Assembly (NCBI GenBank): GCA_937951485.1
Contig: CALEDJ010000028.1
Span: forward strand, 1-64,000
Reading direction: 5' to 3'
DNA: 64,000 nucleotides
Origin: an uncultured bacterium
GTDB taxonomy: Bacteria > Hydrogenedentota > Hydrogenedentia > Hydrogenedentales > CAILVY01
The translations under genes were made by a program, and so were the position numbers. Positions 1 to 8,731 of this stretch are shown one piece after another (within the stretch, counting starts at the first letter, position 1; each line of letters opens with the position of its first letter). The notes beneath the pieces are model-generated. The model did not search any database and was not told where the DNA came from. It saw only the letters and a program-made list of their open reading frames with translations.

Positions 1-83
1 TGATGTGGCGGGCTTGTTCCATACGCAAACCTATGGGATTCCTGAGGCATCATTGACACGTGTGCCAAGGTGTCCTGTTTTGT

Positions 84-188
84 TCCCCCTCACCCCACCC
101 CTCTCCCAGAGGGAGAGGGCGTTGACCGCGCCACCTGCGGCATGCTGTTGCTCCCTCTCCCTCCGGGAGAGGGGTGGGGTGAGGGGGA
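84..188. repeat. Long imperfect palindrome, dispersed-repeat type
   Basis: Two long arms face each other: CCCCTCACCCCACCCCTCTCCC at the left (split by a few bases in its continuation) and its near reverse complement ending GGGGTGGGGTGAGGGGG at the right. An inner pair, GAGGGAGAGGGCG against CTCCCTCTCCCTC, adds to the stem. This form is typical of intergenic palindromic repeats scattered in many GC-rich genomes. No transposase is present. The rest of 1-558 contains no convincing coding region. Confidence 0.75.
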
Positions 189-558
189 AGGCCAATATGT
201 TCGAAGGCTGTTCTCAACGCCAAGAATAATCTGGACAGCACTGATGCGTGCTATACCGTCCGGAGTATCCAAACGCCCCGCTGACCGCGCATTTCATGGA
301 AGGGTCCTTTCTTTTATCATTCCCCCCTTCCGGCAGGCGCGCCATGCTTCACGGACCATGAATGGGGGATATTTCGCGTATTATACCGCCCCTTGGGCAA
401 GATTCAGTGCGCAGCAGACAGTCGGGCGCATTGGTTGGGCTTCGGACTTGCCTGGCGCCGGGCGTATGTGGATAATGGGCAATACGGCCCGCGCTTCGAT
501 GAAGGGCCGTGGGTGAAATGTGGGTGTAACATTGGCAAGGAAAAGGAAAGGAGAAATA

Positions 559-708
559 ATGAAGCATATTCAAGCCGTTACGAAGCAGGCGCCGCCGCGT
601 GCCACAGCGTCTTTCTTCTGCTTCTTCCTGGCGGTGCCCGCGGCCATTCTCGCCAAGGGCGACTCCGCAACCTATCGCGGCATCATGGAAGACAAAGGCT
701 GTCGGTAG
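559..708 (+). CDS. Small secreted or membrane peptide, 49 aa, unknown
   Basis: A 49-codon frame begins at an ATG placed a few bases after a strong purine-rich Shine-Dalgarno sequence (AAAGGAAAGGAG). The product has a basic N-terminus (MKHIQAVTKQ), a hydrophobic stretch (SFFCFFLAVPAAILA) that resembles a signal peptide with an A-x-A-like end, and a short charged tail ending in Cys-Arg. A good rho-independent terminator lies about 25 bp downstream, so this looks like an independent short transcript. I do not recognise the family. It could instead be the remnant of a longer secreted protein, as the mature part would be only about 20 residues. Confidence 0.45.
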   Translation: MKHIQAVTKQAPPRATASFFCFFLAVPAAILAKGDSATYRGIMEDKGCR

Positions 709-732
709 GATTCTCCCGAAACCAGATGAACT

Positions 733-777
733 GGCGCCATCCGGGCTGAAATGCGCGGGGTGGCGCCGTGTTTTTTT
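733..777 (+). terminator. Rho-independent terminator
   Basis: GGCGCCATCC at 733-742 pairs with GGGTGGCGCC at 758-767 (ten pairs, one G-T), followed after three bases by seven T residues at 771-777. It lies just after the 49-aa peptide gene and would end its transcript. Confidence 0.75.
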
Positions 778-864
778 ATCGTTGGGCGCGTTCGACAGCG
801 CGGCGCACCCCGTCTTCGAAAAACGAAACGGTGTGCCCCCCACCGGAAATCGCACCCCCGCACC

Positions 865-898
865 GTCCGACTGGTCCGACTGGTCCGACTCGTCCGCC
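865..898. repeat. Short copy of the GTCCGACTG 9-bp tandem repeat
   Basis: Three and a half copies of GTCCGACTG lie 3' of the tolC-like gene. The same 9-mer forms the much longer array at about 28.96-29.15 kb, so the unit is dispersed in this genome and both copies sit at gene 3' ends. Confidence 0.8.
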
Positions 899-920
899 TT
901 ATTCTCTCCCCGCTTTCGTC

Positions 921-2702
921 TCACCAGAACTGCTTGGGCACGAGACTGATGAAATAATTCATGGGGCGTTCGCGCTCGGGGATATCCACTTCAATCCCAA
1001 GGCTGTCCAGGAGCGTGCCCTCGGCGAGCCGCAAATCCACCAAGGCCTTCTCATAGGCGATGCGCGCCTGCAACTCCATCACCTGCGCCGCCGTCAGGTC
1101 TTCCTGCACCTTCAGCAACTGCCAACTTGTGGTGACGCCGAGGCGCAGGCGCTTCTCTTCCGCCACGACATTCGCTTCCTGCAGGCGCGACGTCTGCCGG
1201 TTGCTTTCCACCAGAATCTGGTTGGTGATTACATTGCGCAGGGCGAGGTGCACATTCAGCATCAACCCCAGTTCGGCCTGTTTTTCGCGTTCCTCCATTT
1301 CGCGGCGGCTCAGTTTTGCGCGCAAATGCGCCCCGCGCGCAGCGCGGTTACCGATGGGCACGGTGGCCTGCACACCCAGCGTATAGGCCCAGTCCTGCTG
1401 GCCGCGGACACCATACATCATCTGCCGGAAATAGTGGTCGCGTCCCCCACTGGTCAGGCTGCCGATGACATTAAATTCGGGGAGCATGTCCTGTTTCGCG
1501 CGAAACTCGTCCAGTTTGGCGTTTTTCACCTGCTCCTCCAGAATCGTGACTTCGGGGCGGTTTTTCAACGCAAGCGCAACGCTTTCGTCCAGGCGGCGTT
1601 CAAATTCCTCAGGATTCAGCAATGAGATGTCTGAGAGATTGGGCCGATCCGTGGGGGAAATCTGAGCCTTGGAAAACAGGTCGCCCTCGCGGAGATCGAG
1701 CATCTGCTTCAGAATATCCCCAGCATCGGCCACGCGGGACCGCGCCGAGATCAGTTCACTTTGTCGAGAAGCGACGCCCGCCTTTGCCTGCAGCACCTCA
1801 ATGTCGGCGGCGGTGCCGATTTCCCGCCGCGTTTCGTTGATATGCAGCAGCCGCTCCGCGTTGGCCAGCGCGTCTTCACGCACTTTCAGCGCCTCGACCG
1901 CGCCCACCAAATCCCAATACGCCTTCACAACGTTGGACACGGTATTCATGACTTCCAGGCGCAACTGCGCTTCCGTCATGCCCCGCATGTTTCGCGCCAT
2001 CATGATTCGCGCCCGGTTCGCCTTCCAACTCATGCCGCGCAGCAGCGGCTGGGTCAGGGTAAGGGTGAGGCGACCGCTGAATTCCTCGACAAAACGTCCA
2101 AACGTGGACTCCTCCTTGGTCATATCGAAAGCCAGAGAATACTGCGTGCCGGTTTGCAGTTTCCCCGCCAGGGCGGTGTTGAATGTGGTGCGATACAGGT
2201 CAATCGCCGTAATCCCGCCGCCGAAGACCCGGATGTCCTGGCTGGTGGACGTGGAAGACCGGAGGTAGGTGGCCGTGCTCTGCCAGAAGGGGTCGAATTC
2301 GCCGCGCGCCGCTTTGAGGTCTCCGTCTGTCTTCATCGGAGCGAAACGCGCGATGATGATGTCGGGGTTCTGGCGCAACGCAATCGCGATGCACTCGTCC
2401 AGACTGAGCCGCAGGACATTTTCGGCGCTCCACGCCTCAATCGCCTGTCGCAGCGCGTCCAGGTCAATGAGGTCCACGGAGATTTCCTCCTGAATGCTCC
2501 GTTCCTCCTTCGGCGCATAATACTGATCGTAGGTCAGCGAGAGTTGGCCTTGCGGCGGCGCAGGCGCCTCCAGCAACAGTGTTTCTTCGTCCGCCTGAAT
2601 CAGCAACTCGAGATTCGGCGGCTCCGCCGCATCCTGCGGCTGCGCCCACAGGGCGAACCCCAAGAACACCATCAATGCCACGGCTGTTATCCTGGAATCC
2701 AT
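921..2702 (-). CDS. TolC-family outer membrane efflux protein
   Basis: The 593-residue product starts with a signal peptide (MDSRITAVALMVFLGFALWA) and has an N-terminal acidic segment of about 80 residues before the outer-membrane efflux protein (OEP) domain. The domain begins near LSLDECIAIALRQNPDI, the standard first helix of TolC-type channels, and shows two helical-hairpin repeats (about residues 100-330 and 350-580) with long heptad-like stretches. By family it would form a trimeric outer-membrane channel for a tripartite pump or type I secretion system. No membrane-fusion protein or inner-membrane pump is adjacent, so the partner and substrate are unknown. It stands alone, divergent from the Gfo/Idh/MocA gene. 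Confidence 0.9.
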   Translation of the reverse strand: MDSRITAVALMVFLGFALWAQPQDAAEPPNLELLIQADEETLLLEAPAPPQGQLSLTYDQYYAPKEERSIQEEISVDLIDLDALRQAIEAWSAENVLRLSLDECIAIALRQNPDIIIARFAPMKTDGDLKAARGEFDPFWQSTATYLRSSTSTSQDIRVFGGGITAIDLYRTTFNTALAGKLQTGTQYSLAFDMTKEESTFGRFVEEFSGRLTLTLTQPLLRGMSWKANRARIMMARNMRGMTEAQLRLEVMNTVSNVVKAYWDLVGAVEALKVREDALANAERLLHINETRREIGTAADIEVLQAKAGVASRQSELISARSRVADAGDILKQMLDLREGDLFSKAQISPTDRPNLSDISLLNPEEFERRLDESVALALKNRPEVTILEEQVKNAKLDEFRAKQDMLPEFNVIGSLTSGGRDHYFRQMMYGVRGQQDWAYTLGVQATVPIGNRAARGAHLRAKLSRREMEEREKQAELGLMLNVHLALRNVITNQILVESNRQTSRLQEANVVAEEKRLRLGVTTSWQLLKVQEDLTAAQVMELQARIAYEKALVDLRLAEGTLLDSLGIEVDIPERERPMNYFISLVPKQFW

Positions 2703-2891
2703 GAAAACCTCCCGCGCCCGACAGACGCCCCATCGGGAATCGTCCTTCCGCGCTTATCGTTGCAGTCTATGTCTGAGAGATACCATGCGCCATCCGTTTC
2801 ACCCGATTGTTGCCGGATGTGTTCCCTGGCGCATTTCACATCCAAGTCTACTGAAGCGCCCCCATCCAGTCAAAACACCGCGCGCCCATTG

Positions 2892-2920
2892 TTGACTTGT
2901 CGGTCAAAGCGGCTTAAGAT
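2892..2920 (+). promoter_or_regulatory. Sigma70-type promoter of the Gfo/Idh/MocA gene
   Basis: A -35 box TTGACT (2892-2897) and a -10 box TAAGAT (2915-2920) are separated by exactly 17 bp, about 70 bp upstream of the ATG at 2989. This is the best sigma70-like match I saw in the window. Confidence 0.7.
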
Positions 2921-2988
2921 GCGCGCTGTGCCGGGGACAACGCGTCCGCCGGCGGGGAACGATTACTGCAATCAGGAGGAGAAAAATC

Positions 2989-4038
2989 ATGGCGGTCAAG
3001 TCGCTGCGCATGGGCGTGGTGGGCACCGGATTCGGGCGCTACCACATGGAGGGCTACAGCAAGTTGGAAGGCGTGCAGGTCCACGCCGTCTGCGATTTGA
3101 ATCTGGAGGAGGCGCGTTTTTTCGCGAATCAATACGGCGCAAAGCATGTGTTCAAGGACTATCGCGAAATGTTTGCGATGGATGAATTGGACGGCGTCTC
3201 CATCGCCACGCCGAACTGCCTGCACGCGCCCATGACCATTGACGCATTGAAAAAAGGCAAGCACGTCCTGGTGGAAAAGCCGATGGCCACGACGCCCAAA
3301 GAAGCGGAAGCGATGGTTGCGGCGGCGAAAAAGGCCGGCAAGCGGCTGATGGTGGAACAGGCCATGCGCTTTGCGCCCGACACCCAGTTATTGCGGGCCT
3401 ATTTTGACCGGGGTGTTTTCGGCGAGGTCTATTACGCCAAATCCTCCTGGATACGCCGCAAGGGCTGGCCGAAACTCAATTTTCCGCCGGGGGGCACCAT
3501 GGGCCGGGGCGTGTGGTTCATCCGCAAGGAAGAGGCGGGATTCGGCGCCCTTGGCGACATCGGAGTGCACCTGGTGGACCTCGCATGGTACCTCATGGGC
3601 GCGCCCAAACCTGTCGCCGTCACCGGCATGATGTGGACCAAGGTCGCCGTGCCCCTGCTCAAAAAGAAGCGCCTTCCCGTCGAGGTGGACGAAATGGCCG
3701 CAGGCGCCATCCGCTTTGAGAACGGACAACTCCTCGCCGTGGATGTTTCCTGGGACGCCTACAACGAACCGATGCAGGAGGTGCGTATTTTCGGAGACAA
3801 GGGCGGCGCAACGCTGTTTCCCGCCAAGGTCTATCGCGGCGAGGACATCATGGAGACCGCGGAATTGTCAACCACCTTCGGCGCTTATGAGCCGGTGGAC
3901 CCCTACGCGCATTTCGTCGCCTGCATCCGCAACCCTGAGATGAAGTGCATCGCCCCCGGCGATCAGAACATCCAATTGATCAAGATGCTCGACGGCATCG
4001 CAAGGTCCGCGCAGACGGGAAAAGAAGTGCGGCTCTAA
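2989..4038 (+). CDS. Gfo/Idh/MocA family oxidoreductase
   Basis: The 349-residue product has the N-terminal Rossmann fold with the dinucleotide motif VVGTGFGRYH (residues 10-19), the family EKP motif (VEKPMATT, residues 95-102), and the C-terminal alpha/beta domain with GDIGVHLVDLAWY holding the usual substrate-site histidine. Enzymes of this family oxidise or reduce sugars, inositols and related polyols with NAD(P); the exact substrate cannot be read from sequence. The ATG at 2989 follows a strong AGGAGGAG ribosome site. No signal peptide is seen, so it is probably cytoplasmic. It is transcribed alone and converges on the histidine kinase gene. Confidence 0.9.
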   Translation: MAVKSLRMGVVGTGFGRYHMEGYSKLEGVQVHAVCDLNLEEARFFANQYGAKHVFKDYREMFAMDELDGVSIATPNCLHAPMTIDALKKGKHVLVEKPMATTPKEAEAMVAAAKKAGKRLMVEQAMRFAPDTQLLRAYFDRGVFGEVYYAKSSWIRRKGWPKLNFPPGGTMGRGVWFIRKEEAGFGALGDIGVHLVDLAWYLMGAPKPVAVTGMMWTKVAVPLLKKKRLPVEVDEMAAGAIRFENGQLLAVDVSWDAYNEPMQEVRIFGDKGGATLFPAKVYRGEDIMETAELSTTFGAYEPVDPYAHFVACIRNPEMKCIAPGDQNIQLIKMLDGIARSAQTGKEVRL

Positions 4039-4137
4039 GCCTTGCCGCGAGATTCACTTCGCCCGCAAAATATGCGGGAGAGGACAGAAACAGCCAAAAG
4101 GATCAAGTGTCTCTCGCGCGCCCCGTGCTGGGGCCGA

Positions 4138-6537
4138 CTAATCACGACAGCGGCCTTCATCGATCGCCTGTCTGATCGCCATGGCCAGGGTGCGCGCGCG
4201 CACGGGCTTGTGGAGAAAACCTGCGGCACCCGCATCCATCAAACGCTGGGCGGCGACATCCATTTCGTAGCCGCTGCACAGGATCACCTTCATTTTGGGC
4301 CTGGCTTTCATAAGAAGCGGAAAAGCCTCCGCGCCGCTCATGACCGGCATGGCCATATCAAGCAGGGTCAGATGAATGGGTCCCTCATGGCGCTCCGCCA
4401 AAGCCACCGCTTCCCTGCCATTACAGGCCATCAGAACGGTGTATCCGAGACGTTCGAGAATCTCGCGCATGATATTCACGAGAAGGTCTTCATCTTCCAC
4501 CAGCAGAATGGTCTCATGGCCGAGTGGCAGTTCCTGCGATTTGATGCCGTCCGATAGGGCGCGATCCGAGGCGGCGGGCAGCAGGATTTCGAATACAGCC
4601 CCCTCACCTGGCCGGCTGGACACGCGGATGTGCCCGTGATGGCTTTGAACAATACCGTAAACGGCGGCAAGGCCCAGGCCGCGTCCCTGAAATCGGGTGG
4701 TGAAAAACGGCTCGAAGACCCGCGCCCGCACTTCATCGGTCATGCCATGACCGGTGTCCTGGACGCGCAGCCGCACATAACGCCCGGGTTGCAGATCAGC
4801 GTCAGGAGGCGGTTGTTCCAGCAGACAATTCTCGGTGATGATGCGAATCTCGCCGCCGTCCGCCATGGCCTCCACCGCGTTCAGGGAAAGATTCAGGATT
4901 ACCTGGCTTATCTGCGCCCGGTCGGCCATCATATGCCACAGATCGCGCGCAAAAACGCGCTCCATCCGCACATTCTTGGGGAACGTGTGTGCCTCCAGGC
5001 GCAACACTTCCTCAATAATCTGATTCAGATTGACCAGCGTCGGCGCGTACTTGCCGCCCTGGGCGAATGCAAGCAACTGATGCGCCAGGTTGCCCGCCTG
5101 CACCGCCGCCTTGGCAATGGCGCGTAGCATCCGTTTGGAATCGGCGTCCTGCGCGAATTTCATCTCCAGCAGTTCCGCATTCCCCAACACCGCCGCCATC
5201 AGGTTGTTGAAATCATGCGCGATACCCCCCGCCAGGGTCGCGGTGGCCTCCATGCGCGAGGACGCATGCACGGCCTTTTCCGCCTGCTTGATCCACGAAA
5301 TGTCGCGTATCGTGCCGATCCGAGAAACAGGCCGTCCCGCCTCATCCTTGATGATACTCGCTATCTCGCTGAACCAGCCGTATTCGCCGTTGCTCCGGCG
5401 CATGCGGTACTCGCATATCTGATGTTCTGGCGACGCCGCGCCCGCAGCCAATTGATCAAAATACGCCCGGCGTTTCGCCAGGTCTTCTTCCGGAAGCAGC
5501 GTCGCCAGTCCTTCCGCGCCCAGCGCCATGACCTCCTCCGGCGTCAGGCCGACCAGCGCGCTGGTGGACGGACTCAGGAACTCGTAATTGCCGGTGGACA
5601 CGTCCACCTTGTACACAATATCGCGGGAGTGCTCCAGGATTTCGCGGAACCGCCGCTCGCTGCTTTCCAACGCCGCCTGCGCATTCTGCTCCGCCGTCAC
5701 GTCGCGCCCGATGCCGACCAGCCCCACAACCGCCCCCGACGCGTCACGCAACGGCGCTTTGCTGCTCAATTCCCAGAAATGCCTGCCGTCCGCCGCCCTC
5801 ACGTGGTTCAGCACATTGCGTTTGCTCTCCCCGCGCCGCATCAATTCCAAATCCTCTTCGTGGTACTCCAGACCCGCCCCCGACGGAAAAAAATCCATCG
5901 CCGTCTTGCCCAGCACGTCGCCCAGCGATGACGCGCCCAGCGCGTGCAGTTTGGCGACATTCACATTGCGGTATCGCCCTTCCCTGTCCTTGACATACAC
6001 CGGATCAGGCAGGTTATCCATCAGGGCGCGCAGTTGCCGGCGTTCTTCATCCAGTTCTGCGGCGATGCGCTTCTGTTCCGTCAAGTCCGTGATCACCGCG
6101 AACACACCCCGAAAATGCCCAGATTCACCCCGGAAAGGGGTGGGGGCCATCAGCGTGTAGACAGACGCCCCGCTTTTCGCGCGCCAGACCAGGTCAAAGC
6201 GATCCGTGTTCCCGACCCGCCACTGGACCGATTTTTCTTCATAGTGCTGTTGCCATTCCGGAAGCAAAAAGACCGTAGGGCTGTGCCCCAGCATTTCTTC
6301 GGGGGTATAGCCCAAAGTTGTATAAAGAGCCTGATTCGCGTAAATGATCTGGCCGCGCTCATCCAGAATGAGCAGCCCTTCGGCCATGGACTCCACCAAC
6401 ATCTGATAAAACTGCGCATCCTTTCGGTGCATCGCCGCGCCCTTGCGGATGCTGTTGCGAAGGCGCGCAACTTCTGTGCGCAGAATCTCGTTTTCCGAGT
6501 GCAATGCAGCCATCTGTTGCCTGTCTGCAGAATCCAT
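4138..6537 (-). CDS. Hybrid sensor histidine kinase, three PAS domains plus receiver
   Basis: The 799-residue protein begins with a short coiled coil (1-40), then three PAS domains (about 42-155, 165-285, 295-415), with PAC segments such as FRGVFAVITDLTEQKR. The phospho-acceptor is H441 in GGIAHDFNNLMA. The ATPase domain shows the N box (NLSLNAVEAM, 549-558), DTGHGMTDEV (594 on) and GRGLGLAAV (618-626). A receiver follows with phospho-acceptor D727 in TLLDMAMPVMSG and K777. There are no transmembrane segments, so it senses a cytoplasmic signal, possibly redox or a small ligand. No separate response regulator or DNA-binding output is adjacent, so phosphate probably passes to an HPt protein encoded elsewhere. 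Confidence 0.95.
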   Translation of the reverse strand: MDSADRQQMAALHSENEILRTEVARLRNSIRKGAAMHRKDAQFYQMLVESMAEGLLILDERGQIIYANQALYTTLGYTPEEMLGHSPTVFLLPEWQQHYEEKSVQWRVGNTDRFDLVWRAKSGASVYTLMAPTPFRGESGHFRGVFAVITDLTEQKRIAAELDEERRQLRALMDNLPDPVYVKDREGRYRNVNVAKLHALGASSLGDVLGKTAMDFFPSGAGLEYHEEDLELMRRGESKRNVLNHVRAADGRHFWELSSKAPLRDASGAVVGLVGIGRDVTAEQNAQAALESSERRFREILEHSRDIVYKVDVSTGNYEFLSPSTSALVGLTPEEVMALGAEGLATLLPEEDLAKRRAYFDQLAAGAASPEHQICEYRMRRSNGEYGWFSEIASIIKDEAGRPVSRIGTIRDISWIKQAEKAVHASSRMEATATLAGGIAHDFNNLMAAVLGNAELLEMKFAQDADSKRMLRAIAKAAVQAGNLAHQLLAFAQGGKYAPTLVNLNQIIEEVLRLEAHTFPKNVRMERVFARDLWHMMADRAQISQVILNLSLNAVEAMADGGEIRIITENCLLEQPPPDADLQPGRYVRLRVQDTGHGMTDEVRARVFEPFFTTRFQGRGLGLAAVYGIVQSHHGHIRVSSRPGEGAVFEILLPAASDRALSDGIKSQELPLGHETILLVEDEDLLVNIMREILERLGYTVLMACNGREAVALAERHEGPIHLTLLDMAMPVMSGAEAFPLLMKARPKMKVILCSGYEMDVAAQRLMDAGAAGFLHKPVRARTLAMAIRQAIDEGRCRD

Positions 6538-6635
6538 CGCCTGTCCACGCCCTTATGGAATCACTGTCCTTCCCACCCGTCACCGCTGACGATACATCTT
6601 ATGCGAGCCATTCCATATTATTTTTATGATACCAT

Positions 6636-6663
6636 AAAAAAAGCCGCTCCGTTTCCAGAGCGG
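6636..6663 (-). terminator. Rho-independent terminator after the RlpA-like gene
   Basis: On the minus strand CCGCTC pairs with GAGCGG across an 8-base loop, followed by C and seven T residues (the A run at 6636-6642 on the plus strand). It sits 27 bp after the stop of the RlpA-like gene and separates it from the histidine kinase gene downstream. Confidence 0.8.
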
Positions 6664-6689
6664 GATGGGGGCATTTTCTTGCGCGCGCG

Positions 6690-7043
6690 TTACATCGGGG
6701 TTGGCGGACGGCTTCCGAGACGGTACACCTTCACGTGAAGCAATCCCGCCTCATGATGCAGTTCGCGCATGGCCGCCTTGCTCAGATCAATGACCCGTCC
6801 CTTCTTGTAAGGACCGCGATCATTCAATCGGCAAATCACGGAACGCCCATTCTCCGCCACCACCAGGTAATATTCGCCGAATTCGCCGTCCAGCATCGCG
6901 CAGGTCAACGCGCCATCGCGCATCCGTTCGCCGGATGCGGTTATCGCGCCGCTGCTGTGAACTGTGTAATACGATGCGATGCCTTCGGTGACGGGCTGCA
7001 TCGGCTGCTGCGAAAGCAGCGTCAATGCAATCAACTCAAACAT
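6690..7043 (-). CDS. RlpA-like double-psi beta-barrel protein
   Basis: From the ATG at 7043 the product is 117 residues and carries a near-minimal double-psi beta-barrel of the RlpA/expansin group: EGIASYYTVHSSGAITASGE, LTCAMLDGEFGEYYLV, and VICRLNDRGPYKKGRVIDLS, the last being the hallmark of RlpA. RlpA proteins bind or cleave denuded septal peptidoglycan in the envelope. Here the conserved N-terminal Cys for lipidation is absent and there is no SPOR domain; a short hydrophobic start (MFELIALTLLSQQ) may be a weak signal peptide. I chose 7043 because TGGAGG lies 11 bases upstream; an in-frame ATG 60 bases earlier lacks a site of its own. A terminator follows. Confidence 0.8.
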   Translation of the reverse strand: MFELIALTLLSQQPMQPVTEGIASYYTVHSSGAITASGERMRDGALTCAMLDGEFGEYYLVVAENGRSVICRLNDRGPYKKGRVIDLSKAAMRELHHEAGLLHVKVYRLGSRPPTPM

Positions 7044-7390
7044 GACCGAATCAGCCTCCATCATCGGCGCTTCCAAGGCCCGGGATTCTGATATCCATCC
7101 CACAGGTCACCCCCGTGGGTTCCAGGTTTCCGGCCTCAAAAGGCGACTTTGTTGCTTCGGGTTCCTTCCTGGAAAGCCCTGTTCCAGGATTGAAAATGCC
7201 TTGCCAAATCAGCGATTTATAAAAAATACAATTTGTCACATGATATTGCTGTCTTTTATAAGAACCCCGGCTTTCATCACCTGCATGCCTCTTGGGGATG
7301 CCAGGGAGAGCATAGTTGCAGTGTATGAGGCGCGTCTAGGCCCTGTGCGCCTGAAACTATCGTTTCATCACTTCGTTGTCAAAGCGTTTG
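7044..7390. other. Intergenic, AT-rich segment, no gene seen
   Basis: This 347-bp gap lies between the CinA homologue (ending at 7391) and the RlpA-like gene (starting at 7043), both on the minus strand. It must hold the RlpA promoter. A minus-strand TTGACA (7378-7383 area) with TAGTTT 17 bp later is one candidate. The stretch 7210-7262 is strikingly AT-rich for this genome. No small ORF with a ribosome site was recognised. Confidence 0.5.
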
Positions 7391-8569
7391 TCAAGACCCT
7401 ATTGGGGGCAACCCAAGCAGGATTCGCCGCACCTGCTCCAAAGAAACAATAGCGGTCCTGACTTGATTCCGCTCGACTGCGCCGAAGGAACCGATAACCC
7501 AAGTTTCGGCATGTTCGGGCGACACGAATGCCGCCTCGCTACAGCGTTCCTCTAATCTGGCCTGTACGGCCAATACGCAGTCAACCGACAACTCTAGCAA
7601 AAAACCGCGGGCCATGTCAATAGTTTTCTCAACTTTTTTTGCCCCTGCCGGGGGCAGGGGCTGAACGCGTCCCCCGCGAAACATAACGGAACCGATGGCC
7701 GTCAGGCGCTGGCAAATGGCCCCGCCGGTGATATCCTCCAATACGCCCAAGGTCCAGCCCCGTTCTCGCAACAATCGGTCCACCACCCCCTCCAGCGTCT
7801 CCGGTTCACAACCCATCACCGCCCCCCCCAAGCGTTCCCGCACCAGCGCGTCCACTGGGTCAATCAACGCCTCCGCCGCCTCCACGCTCTCCGCCCGCGC
7901 CATGATACGGATGCGCACCGCGTCCGGCGAGGCCAGCAAGCCCACTGTCGGGTTGCTGCCCTGGGTGATCAAATCCCCGATCATGCTGTCCACCCGCGAC
8001 TCGCCCATCCCGCAGACCTTCAATACCCGGGCATGCAGCACGCCGGAAATCCCGAAGCGCTTGCGGAGATAGGGAATCACGTGCTCCGTCATCATCGGCT
8101 TCAACTCGTGCGGCACCCCCGGCATGCAGATTACAGCCCCGCGATCGTCTTCGACCAGAATGCCCGGAGCGGTGCCATGCGGGTTGTCAATCGCCACCGC
8201 ACCTTGAGGAAGCATTGCCTGTTTCTTGTTGTTTTCGGTTATTTTGAACCGAATATGACGAAACCTGTCGCAGATCGCTGCAAACAACCGCTCATTATAT
8301 ATGAGTGGACGTTGCAGCAATTCCGCCACGCATTCGCGGGTGATGTCATCTTCGGTCGGGCCAAGCCCCCCGCTGCACAGGACGACATCCGCCCGGCGCA
8401 GGGCGGCGTCCAGCGCGGCGATGATCCGGGCGCGGTTGTCGCCCACCGTGGTTTTCTGGTAAAGATTGATGCCGTTTTCCGCGAGCGCATGCGCCATGAA
8501 CGTCGCATTCGTGTCCTGAATCTGGCCGATCAGCAGTTCCGTGCCGATCATCACTATTTCCGCCTGCAT
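7391..8569 (-). CDS. CinA-like protein with degenerate C-terminal deamidase domain
   Basis: From the ATG at 8569 (AAGGAGG about 11 bases upstream) the product is 392 residues. The N-terminal MoCF-biosynthesis/COG1058 domain is intact: IVMIGTELLIGQIQDTNA, CSGGLGPTEDDIT (about 65-77), and ICMPGVPHELKPMM. In CinA this domain has ADP-ribose pyrophosphatase-type activity. The C-terminal part aligns with the NMN deamidase domain (PncC), but the motif AESCTGG reads LEDITGG, so the catalytic serine position is Asp, and the later conserved substrate-loop motifs are not recognisable. NMN deamidation is therefore doubtful. Older names linking it to competence rest on operon context in other bacteria. 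It is divergent from menF. Confidence 0.85.
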   Translation of the reverse strand: MQAEIVMIGTELLIGQIQDTNATFMAHALAENGINLYQKTTVGDNRARIIAALDAALRRADVVLCSGGLGPTEDDITRECVAELLQRPLIYNERLFAAICDRFRHIRFKITENNKKQAMLPQGAVAIDNPHGTAPGILVEDDRGAVICMPGVPHELKPMMTEHVIPYLRKRFGISGVLHARVLKVCGMGESRVDSMIGDLITQGSNPTVGLLASPDAVRIRIMARAESVEAAEALIDPVDALVRERLGGAVMGCEPETLEGVVDRLLRERGWTLGVLEDITGGAICQRLTAIGSVMFRGGRVQPLPPAGAKKVEKTIDMARGFLLELSVDCVLAVQARLEERCSEAAFVSPEHAETWVIGSFGAVERNQVRTAIVSLEQVRRILLGLPPIGS

Positions 8570-8731
8570 GGTATGGACACCTCCTTGGCCTGGAAGCATA
8601 CGCGAAAAATGCGACAGGGACAACCGGGCGAACATCGTATTGACGGCGCGGTGAGCGCTTCACTAGAATCGGTTTTCTGATGCGGAAGCGGGCGATTGTT
8701 TCCCGGGCATGGGCGCGGGGCGGAACGTGAC

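Noticed and set aside
349-924. Long minus-strand frame with Ser-Asp repeats over the 3' region of tolC
   Set aside because: It runs through the 9-bp minisatellite copy and opposite the small-peptide gene, with no ribosome site and no family match.
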